Below are positions 56,892 to 64,000 of a stretch of 64,000 bases of DNA, one piece after another. The translations under genes and the position numbers were made by a program. The stretch lies in the NCBI GenBank assembly GCA_037042915.1, contig CM073193.1, positions 9,176,001 through 9,240,000 of the forward strand, given 5' to 3'. The notes beneath the pieces are model-generated. The model was not told the origin of the DNA. It saw nothing but the letters and a program-made list of their open reading frames with translations, and searched no databases. The stretch's first letter is position 1, and the number at the start of each line of letters is the position of its first letter. This DNA comes from Auricularia sp. M13. Taxonomy: Eukaryota > Basidiomycota > Agaricomycetes > Auriculariales > Auriculariaceae.

Positions 56892-58076
56892 AGAGAGTTC
56901 GTCCACGCCCGACGTGCGGTAAGTCCACGGCCAGTGCCTTAGTTAGGAAGCCGGAAACATGAGGTAGCGGGCACGGAGGACGCTGTGGGGTACTCCGGAG
57001 TGAAGGGTGAAGGGGTGAGCAGTCTAGGGCGGCTAGAAGGTTGTCGATCGCGATACACGTGTCGAGAGAAACACGTTGCTCTATGAGGTTGGAATTCGAC
57101 CCCAATCGGGGCGCGGAAGGACGAGAGCACGTGATGTGACAGGTTGGTGTCACTCCGGCGGGGAAGCGCCGATAGAGATGCAGAACCGCGGTGGCCGACA
57201 GACTCAGACTGGGCATACCCCTTATGACCCCGCCAGCAATTTGCGACGTGGAGGACAGGATTATGCGCACATTGCGTTGAGCTGGTGCGTGTTCGGTTGC
57301 TCTGGCGGACGCTGCGTCGTTTCGCAGTTCTACCGCGCGCTGACCGAGTCTACGAACCGGCCACAGGCCACAGGCCACAGGCCACAGGCGCTGCCTTTCC
57401 AACCCAGGGTCGTCGTCCAGAACCCTCGTCGCCGTCGTCGTCATCGGCGCTTTACGCTGCGCTGGTGCGTCCCAGGATATTCCTGTGCTACCTGCGATCG
57501 TCTGACCCAACTCGCAGACGCTGGCCGCCGCAAAAGAAGCTTATACGGCCCGACTACGACCTACAAACCTGACACAGGCCGCAACGTGAACGCGACTGCG
57601 ACGCCCTCGTCGCCGTCGTCATCATCGGCGCTTTACGCTGCGCTGGTGCGTCCCAGGATATTCCTGCGCTGCCTGCGATCGTCTGACCCAACTCGCAGAC
57701 GCTGGCCGCCGCAAAAGAAGCTTATACGGCCCGACTACGACCTACAAACCTGACACAGGCCGCAACGTGAACGCGACTGCGACGCCCTCGTCGCCGTCGT
57801 CATCATCGGCGCTTTACGCTGCGCTGGTGCGTCCCAGGATATTCCTGCGCTGCCTGCGATCGTCTGACCCAACTCGCAGACGCTGGCCGCCGCAAAAGAA
57901 GCTTATACGGCCCGACTACGACCTACAAACCGTCCTCGACGCCGTCGTCGTCAGCGGCGCAATGGTGTGTCCCTGGTTGCTCCTGCGCCGCCTGCGCTTG
58001 CCTTACACAAATTATAGATGTTGTTCGCCGAGAAACGATCCCGTTGCGCGCTGCAAACCGGCCACAGACCACTCTA
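56892..58076 (+). repeat. Direct repeat copy 2 (1.19 kb)
   Basis: It is nearly identical to 40139-41519 in the same orientation, with one fewer 181-bp unit (units from about 57421, 57602 and 57783) and a ~14-bp deletion near 57180. The start and end borders are the same as copy 1. Confidence 0.85.
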
Positions 58077-58242
58077 GCGCTGTCAACTCAGTCGCTGTCA
58101 GCGGCGACGGCTCGATTCCCGTTATCTTTGTTTCGTGGCATTTGTTAACATTCCGCGCAGAGCTAACATTCTCTTTTCCGTTTTCTTCCTTTGCCGGCAG
58201 TCACATCTCGGCAGTGACTGAGGACAATGCAAGATCACCCGG

Positions 58243-58250
58243 TATTTATA
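58243..58250 (+). promoter_or_regulatory. TATA-like element of the RING gene
   Basis: TATTTATA lies about 60-68 bp upstream of the ATG at 58311. Confidence 0.35.
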
Positions 58251-58310
58251 TCCGTCATGTGGCTCTCCCTCTTTCCCCGATTCAATCCCTTCCCGCTTGA
58301 CTGCTGTTCC

Positions 58311-59128
58311 ATGGAATCAATCTTGGACCAAAGCTCACTTGGGGCGGCTCAGTGGACCATCCCGGTCCCATGTCAGGTTCGCCAGATTCTCTCATGGCCT
58401 TAATTTCATGTAGCCCACGTCTTGAAGTGTGAAGGTAGCCCATCTGCGCCGCGCGAAGATCCCCGATCTCTTCACGAATTTGCGACCACTGCAGCAAACG
58501 TGAGCCTCCGCTTCCTTCGGACAAAGTTCGAGTCTCATCTGCGCTCAGGCCGCCGACGAAATGCTCATCATTGCCCAACGCCAGCGCGCTGAACTGATAC
58601 GCCTTGAGGTTGAGGATCAATCCCTGAAGGTCGAGTTATCCGAGGCGAGTGCATCATGGTATTCCTACTATGATTCTAATCTCCATATACTCTAGTTACA
58701 GAAGATTATAGACTCCATCTGTCACTGTGTGGTCTGTGGTAAACTCCTGACGAATCCGTGGACGTAAGTCATCAGGCCGTCGTAATATCGACTTCAATAC
58801 TGATGGTTTCTTGTTCTGCAAGAATGACTGACTGTGGTAATATTTCTGCCTTCCCGCGCCCAAGCCCGCTTGACGAGCGACGTCTTTAGGTTGTGTTGCA
58901 TGTGAGCATTGTATCGCCAACAAGCTTCTCAGTCCTTCCTTCACCTGCGGTATATGCAATGCCCGTGTTTGGCACTCCCCGACTCCGGCATTAGCTGTAA
59001 GAAAACTCCTGGCTGATACGCTGAAGGCCCAAGGCCGTCCGCTCCAGGAGACATACGAGCCTGATCGTCTGATGTGGCACAAAATGTTCCCGGATTGCTT
59101 TTGCACACTATCACTCGAGGTCGTCTAG
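58311..59128 (+). CDS. RING-finger-like protein with coiled coil
   Basis: Exons 58311-58371, 58414-58499 and 58549-~58650 give MESILDQSSLGAAQW and a coiled coil (MLIIAQRQRAELIRLEVED). Exons 58696-58763, 58823-58836 (14 nt) and 58890-59128 give a RING-like finger: CHCVVC, TDCGCVACEHC and FTCGIC, then a C-terminal helix (VRKLLADTLKAQGRP). The zinc ligands read C-x2-C, C-x1-C, C-x2-C, C-x2-C, so the usual RING histidine is replaced by cysteine. A RING normally recruits a ubiquitin-conjugating enzyme. The joint between exons 3 and 4 is unresolved: the frame is continuous except for an in-frame TAG at 58693-58695, so either an unusual donor is used or the gene is broken. Confidence 0.6.
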
Positions 59129-59184
59129 TTTAGCTCCGCTGTGAAATTGTAGTTTCCCGTTTCTAACAATCATCATGGGCGTAA

Positions 59185-60669
59185 TTACAGGTCTAACCAA
59201 CCCAACCAAGGTGGGAGAAAGGCAAATGGCATCATGTTCACTGGCGCGGGTGGTTGCTGTGTGCTGCGATAGAACTCCCAGCTTTTGGTTTCTATGGGTT
59301 GCTGTATGACTTCACCAAAGGCACGATCTGTGCAGGATTGCGTCAGAGAGATTCTCTGAAGAATAACTTTGAGAGATGCCGGCTGCGATATAGATAACGC
59401 GCTCTGTGCGAATCTCCTCAGTGCGTCCTCGGAGATCTCGATTTTATCATCAGGACGTTGGGGTCGGAGTGTCAGCGAGCCAAGGCGAGGACAGCACACG
59501 CTATCCCAGACCCATGCTCCTATCACAGTTTCCGTGTCTGCCCACTCTGAGCTCCGGATATCGAGAATAAGCTTCTCGAGATGTGGAAACTGGAATGACC
59601 GCCTGCACATCTCCGCGAAAAACGGGAAGAGCGACATGGAGAGCATGACTACCCTGCCAGCAGGCAGGACTTCCAAGAGGAAGCGCGTCGTCAGCATGTA
59701 GTTGTAGTCGAGACTTGAAAAATGTCGAATTAGTTTCCTGTCTTCGGTAACGACGGTCAGCACTCCAGAGTCCCAGTGAAGAGTCCCGATGCGGACGCAG
59801 AGCTTCTCGTCTGGTATAATGCGACGTAGAGTCATTAAAGACGGGAGACGGAGCGTGAAATGCAGCGTCTGGATGTTGGATACAGGCGGGAGGTGGAGCC
59901 AAGCTTCATCGTGAATCACGAGGTGCTTTAACGACCCGAAGAGCGTGGGAATGGTGTCCCGTCGTGAGATACATGCATCCAGAAAGGGATTGATTTCAAT
60001 TGTCGATAGATTGAGGTACTCGAGATACGGTAACCAGGCAAGCAAGTGGGGCATCCACGTCGGATGACCATCGCCCGCGAGTCTGAGAGCTTTGGGCACG
60101 TGCCCTAGCGGCGAGATGTTGGGAGCAAGCGAAACGTTCTCCAGGTATAGACGCTCGAGCGAGGCAAGTGCTTCGACTCCGCGAAGCGCGGGCACATCCC
60201 TCGTTTCTCCTTCGACGATAATTTGCAAGCTTCTCAGTCTCGGGGCTGTGAGCTGGAATAACGGCCAGAATAAGTGAGCCAACTCGTGGCTAACGACAAG
60301 CGCCAATTCCTCTGCGCGCGCCAGGTGCTGTTTCAGCGCGGGGAGAAGTGTGTTCGAGATCAGAGGCGAGGGCAGCGTAAATCGAAGCGATAACACGATA
60401 ACAGAATCTACGCGTCGATTTGCGTTAAGGCGGTCCAGAAAGAGACCAAGTTGACCGGGTCGTAGCTCCTCTTCCTCCTCCCAATCTGAGTGAATATTCA
60501 CTGCGAGGTGCTTCCAGAAGGTCGGATGGCACCGCGCGGCTGTTCTCCATGAACGGCATATATGCGTGCAGTTGAGGAGTGTATCCAAGTCAACGCCGTC
60601 GAAGACGTTCATCAGGATATCTGTAGCATGCATGGCGCTCGTTCGACGGGGTTGTGATCTAAAGCTCAT
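59185..60669 (-). CDS. F-box protein, 494 aa, single exon
   Basis: ATG at 60669 opens an uninterrupted frame to 59185. Residues ~15-55 form an F-box (DILMNVFDGVDLDTLLNC, then ICRSWRTAARCHPTFWKHLAV). The rest has leucine-rich-like strands (LERLYLENVSLAP, YLEYLNLSTIEINPF, LEKLILDIRSSEW) as in basidiomycete F-box/LRR proteins. It would act as substrate receptor of an SCF ubiquitin ligase through Skp1. The frame stays open 104 codons further upstream, but I chose 60669 because the F-box start and a TATA box fit it. No defects are seen. Confidence 0.85.
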   Translation of the reverse strand: MSFRSQPRRTSAMHATDILMNVFDGVDLDTLLNCTHICRSWRTAARCHPTFWKHLAVNIHSDWEEEEELRPGQLGLFLDRLNANRRVDSVIVLSLRFTLPSPLISNTLLPALKQHLARAEELALVVSHELAHLFWPLFQLTAPRLRSLQIIVEGETRDVPALRGVEALASLERLYLENVSLAPNISPLGHVPKALRLAGDGHPTWMPHLLAWLPYLEYLNLSTIEINPFLDACISRRDTIPTLFGSLKHLVIHDEAWLHLPPVSNIQTLHFTLRLPSLMTLRRIIPDEKLCVRIGTLHWDSGVLTVVTEDRKLIRHFSSLDYNYMLTTRFLLEVLPAGRVVMLSMSLFPFFAEMCRRSFQFPHLEKLILDIRSSEWADTETVIGAWVWDSVCCPRLGSLTLRPQRPDDKIEISEDALRRFAQSALSISQPASLKVILQRISLTQSCTDRAFGEVIQQPIETKSWEFYRSTQQPPAPVNMMPFAFLPPWLGWLDL

Positions 60670-60687
60670 TGTAACCGCAGACACCTG

Positions 60688-60695
60688 TATATATA
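60688..60695 (-). promoter_or_regulatory. TATA box of the F-box gene
   Basis: TATATATA on the minus strand lies 19-26 bp upstream of the ATG at 60669. Confidence 0.45.
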
Positions 60696-61079
60696 GACCG
60701 TCACTGTATTGATGCCGGTCACGGTCACGGTCGCAGGCCGTAATGGAACGTTGAGCAATGAAGAACTGTGAGAGAGCACACGCGTACCCACTTGTTGCCG
60801 TCGGCGAGGCCGAGGCCGACGACGAGGATTGGTTATGACGAACTGTGTGTGAATGCGGTCGCGGCCAATGAACGCGTACGCGGTTTCGGGCGGCCGACGA
60901 CGCTGCTGAAGAGTAAACAGATTGAGTAAACACGCCGTGGCAACACGCAGTTAGCGTCAATGGAGAGCCTCTGGTCAGCAACGGACTGTTGCAATGTTAT
61001 AGCGTACGCACGCATGGGGTTGGCGGTGAAATCGTGTCAGGCCTACAGCACAACGCACCCGGTTGAGAAACGTGCAGTT

Positions 61080-61310
61080 TTCGGTGAGCCAATACCGGTG
61101 ATGAGATCGATGAGAACCGATGACGCTCAAGTCCCAGACGCTTGCTGGACACTATGTCGGACGTCGACCGACAATGGGAAAAGATTCGCCGGGCTATGAC
61201 GCTGAAACCTTTGTCGCTGTGTCGGGCATCAACCGACAATGCAGCGCTAGAAGGAGAAAAAGGCGTACCAGACGGCCGTGGAACACATACTAGCGGCGAG
61301 GTGGTGGCTA
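61080..61310 (-). repeat. Diverged copy of repeat family A
   Basis: The order GACGCTCAA, TATGTCGGACGTCGACCGACA, CTGTGTCGGGCATCAACCGA, GGCGTACCAGACGGCCGTGG, AGCGGCGAGG parallels 11370-11485 (GACGCTCAAGG, CTGTGTCAGGCGTCGGCAGA, ACGTACCCCGGACAGTCGTGG, AGCGGCGAGG) at clearly lower identity. It is an older member in the same orientation as the left outer arm. Confidence 0.55.
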
Positions 61311-61497
61311 GCAACGGTCACGCGAGCTCACACCTATTTCCATACACAAGGCTGCTGCCACGACGAACAACTCGGGGACGGCAAGCACAAAGGCGACGAG
61401 CAGCGGCAGATTTCGGGGTCACCGGACAAATCGGCAATCAGCGGTGCAGGACCCCTTATCTTTCCTCTGCATCCATCGCCTCGGTTCTACGACGGCC

Positions 61498-63116
61498 ATG
61501 TTCCCTGTCTCGCCACAGACTTACGAGCTATGGTTTACCGCGTCCACCCATACCAAGCCCATCAGCTTCCTGTCCTTCTCGGACAGCGGTGAGCTTCTGG
61601 CTAGTGGAGGTAGGCGGTATTGGATTGCGACGTACAATTCTCAATTAGATTTGCCACGTCCAATTTCTCACAATCTAGATGACGAGGGACAAGTCGTGAT
61701 CTGGTCCCTCGGATCCGGCAGGTGCTTTCAGGAGTTGCGATGTTCTTCGGCAGCGATTTCTTGCTGTTGGGGCGGTGACAAGGAGCTCTTCATCGGGTGT
61801 GGCAATGGCGAAATCCATTTCTATGAGCATTCATCCGTTCATGTAAGCCATTGAGGCTCGTACATCACATCACTCTCTGACTGGTCGATAGAATCGATTC
61901 GAGCGTAACGCGCGATGTGCGGTCAACGAGACGAAGCACAGCGTGTCGGCATTGAGCATTCACGGCAACCGCTTAGCTGCGTGCTCGGGTACCATGGTAC
62001 ATTGTTTAGCCATCGAGCCCACAAGTAAGTAAATCCAATACCGATACGCCGCCCAGACATATGTGTGATGCAGCTCTTCGTCTCGTACGAGCGTGGCCGA
62101 TTGACAAAGTGCGGGAGATGAGGAGCGTTCATTTTGTGGATAGACAAACAATTCTGTCGGTATCTCTCAGAGAGGGTGTATGGTAAGTCGGCCATCATGA
62201 TGAATTCATCCCGCCCGACGCATCTACAGCGTCATGTTGGACGTTACGGAGCCCAACCGCCCCCTTTGGCGCCGAAAACTCCCACACCGAGTGTAAGCTT
62301 TGAGACTGACATTCAAAGAGATGGGTAACCATGATTCTAGGGGAGAGAGTGCCTTATCCCCAGACAATCGCTTCTTGGCTACTACCGACCTCGCTGGGTC
62401 AGTCGAGATATATGAGATCACACCGACCGGCCTACGTCGCTTCCGAACATTTCCTTCGCCGGTGGATATGAGCTGCAATTATCCTCTACAGGTCTGCTTT
62501 GCCGAAGGTCAATCAATCATTGTGTCTGGAAGTGGTGCGGGCGAGGTCCGCCTGTGGGATATGCAGCGGGGGAGAAAGACTGTCCTGCTGCATGGACGAC
62601 GTAAGGACATTCTTTGCGTCGCAGTGCTCGATAACTGACGAGGTCGCAGCACGTTCAAAGGCTGCCGAAGACGACTTCCAGCTGACCCAAGCTGTTGCGG
62701 TACGACGAGCACTAGACCTTAATGATTTATTGCTGAAGTAAACGTCATAGGCACATTCAACGCCAGTTTTCCATCTTCTGGCCAGCGCCTGTTCAGATAA
62801 CGCCAGGCATACCATTAAGATCTGGAGGCGCCCGAATAAGGTAGAATCGAACGCAATAGAGCGTCAGGCCGCTGACAGCGTGTCAAAGTCGTCCACAGAC
62901 ACAACGATAACTTGGGCCGGCGATCTCGAGCCGATGGTGGTTGACAATCCGGTGTACTTCCTTGGTGCCTTTATTGCATCATCGGTAATTTGGGCCACCG
63001 TTTACATGCTATATCCTGGCGTCTTTGAGGTCATAGGAGAGCGACTTGCGCGGGCAATGTTGTGGTGCAAAGGATTATTCGCGAGAAATGGGCTACCCGA
63101 TGTAATCATACTCTAG
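61498..63116 (+). CDS. WD40-repeat protein with C-terminal membrane segment
   Basis: ATG at 61498 starts MFPVSPQTYELWF. Exons end and begin at 61609/61679, 61842/61892, 62024/62074, 62182/62230, 62292/62341 and 62600, with introns mostly 47-49 nt (one 69). WD40 strands are visible: LSFSDSGELLASG, EGQVVIWSLGSGR, LFIGCGNGEIHFY, FLATTDLAGSVEIYEI, IIVSGSGAGEVRLWDM, LLASACSDNARHTIKIW. A linker and one membrane helix (VYFLGAFIASSVIWATVYML) follow. The joint between 62600 and about 62780 is not resolved. The last 22 codons lie inside the outer inverted repeat. Such proteins are probably scaffold proteins anchored to an internal membrane; the exact role is unknown. Confidence 0.78.
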
Positions 63117-64000
63117 TAGGAAAACACTAGCAATTCGTCGAGAGCCGTTGTTGTCAGTCCGGCCTAGCCCGAAGTCCGAATGCCGTGTTGTCCGCCTCAA
63201 TATCCGCAATACAGTACCGTTCGATTGTCGGGCCATGCCTAGCATCATCCGCCCGCCATCCGCCCGGTCACAGTCGAGTACGACCATGCGGCGCCCGTGC
63301 CACGCAGTGCTTAGCATTGTCGGCGCCGTCCAGGCCTCGCCGCTGGCGCCGACTGCGCGTTCCACGACTGTCCGGGGTACGTGAGTTTTTTCGAGCTCTG
63401 CGTTGTCTGCCGACGCCTGACACAGCGAACAGGCCTTGAGCGTCGTAGGTCATAATCGCCTGGTCCGGCCTCGCCGCTTCTAAACCCGCCCGGTAGGTGA
63501 ACGTTTTCTGGCTCTGCGATATCCGCCGACGCCTGATATAGCGAACCGGCCTGAGCGTCATCGGTCCTCATCGCCGCCCCGGTCTCGCCCCGGACGTTGA
63601 CCGCGCGGCCACGATGGCCGGGGCACGCAAAATATTCGTCCAGCTCTACATTATCAGCCCGCCTGGCACACCGAGAACAATATCGTCGTTGCCTATGTCG
63701 CGCAGCCCAGCCTTCCCGTCCCAATATAACTACACGTCTGCGCCTGACTCAGCGACGTCCTGGTACGCGAATTCTTCCCAACCCTGCATTTTCCGTTGAT
63801 GCCTGATGCTGGACAGGACTTCAGCGCCATCATCTCGTTTACTCCTCGCCGCCGACGCCAATTGACAATTTCATGGCCCCCGGGTATGTGTATCTTTTAT
63901 AGCTCTGCGTCCACCGACGCCCGACGCAGCGGCTTGAGCGTCCGGTCCTGATCTCCAGCCACAGCTTCACCGTTGATCACGCTCTACACCACCCAGATAC
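63049..64000 (-). repeat. Outer inverted repeat, right arm (cut by window end)
   Basis: It is the reverse complement of 10816-11767, with only minor differences. The left border falls inside the WD40 gene, 68 bp before its stop codon ends. The right limit is beyond the window. Confidence 0.85.

Noticed and set aside
40139-58076. Direct repeats as LTRs of one retrotransposon with the 15-kb interior, and the retropepsin-like gene as its protease
   Set aside because: The interior holds several unrelated intron-bearing genes and half of the inner inverted repeat, with no reverse transcriptase, RNase H or integrase motif. The two copies also differ in array length and lack clear TG...CA ends.

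Overview
The window looks like nuclear DNA of an agaricomycete (mushroom-forming basidiomycete). I infer this from intron-dense genes whose introns are mostly 42-60 nt with GTRNGY donors, CT-A-Y branch points and YAG acceptors; from short TATA-to-ATG distances; and from gene families common in that group (Tnp2-type transposase, MYND, F-box, WD40 and RING proteins, an Hst3/Hst4-type sirtuin). There are no operons, ribosome binding sites, CRISPR arrays or recognisable tRNA/rRNA genes. Most genes could only be read by joining exons by eye, so exon borders are predictions.

Layout. 0-5.8 kb: small hypothetical genes, then a GC-rich stretch of gene relics that includes a broken hemerythrin-like domain. 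5.8-9.5 kb: a complete six-exon Tnp2 (CACTA/EnSpm-type) transposase gene with a TATA box. 9.7-10.0 kb: a small two-exon gene. 10.5-11.8 kb: a repeat family whose distal part is the left arm of an outer inverted repeat (partner 63.05-64.0 kb, cut by the window end). 14.9-18.9 kb: left arm of an inner inverted repeat (partner 50.2-53.7 kb) carrying a tandem array. 19.1-20.0 kb: a clean four-exon gene. 20.2-21.1 kb: a decayed N-terminal piece of the fatty acid synthase alpha subunit. 22.6-27.0 kb: a seven-exon gene for a protein of about 1,360 aa, interrupted by two one-base frameshifts. 27.2-28.7 kb: a diverged third copy of the inner-repeat array. 31.2-31.9 kb: a cyclin-like fragment. 33.3-37.8 kb: a large multi-exon gene with four internal ~60-aa repeats. 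38.9-40.0 kb: an intact sirtuin. 40.1-41.5 kb: the first copy of a direct repeat (second copy 56.9-58.1 kb). 41.8-49.8 kb: four multi-exon genes, one ending in a retropepsin-like domain and one with a ~30-aa tandem repeat broken by a 2-bp deletion. 54.8-63.1 kb: MYND, RING-like, F-box and WD40/membrane-anchored genes.

The window is a patchwork of ordinary small eukaryotic genes set in repeats. The main structural feature is a nested set of inverted repeats (order A-B-B'-A') plus direct repeats. Both repeat families have diverged extra copies inside the window, and one repeat border falls inside the WD40 gene. I see no sign that the genes form one pathway. The sirtuin (histone deacetylation), the RING-like, F-box and MYND proteins (likely ubiquitin or protein-interaction roles) and the transposase each make sense on their own. 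The most unusual coding find is the 305-aa gene at 42.7-43.8 kb: an uncharacterised N-terminal region joined to an apparently intact aspartyl-protease (retropepsin) fold, with no reverse transcriptase, integrase or LTRs nearby.
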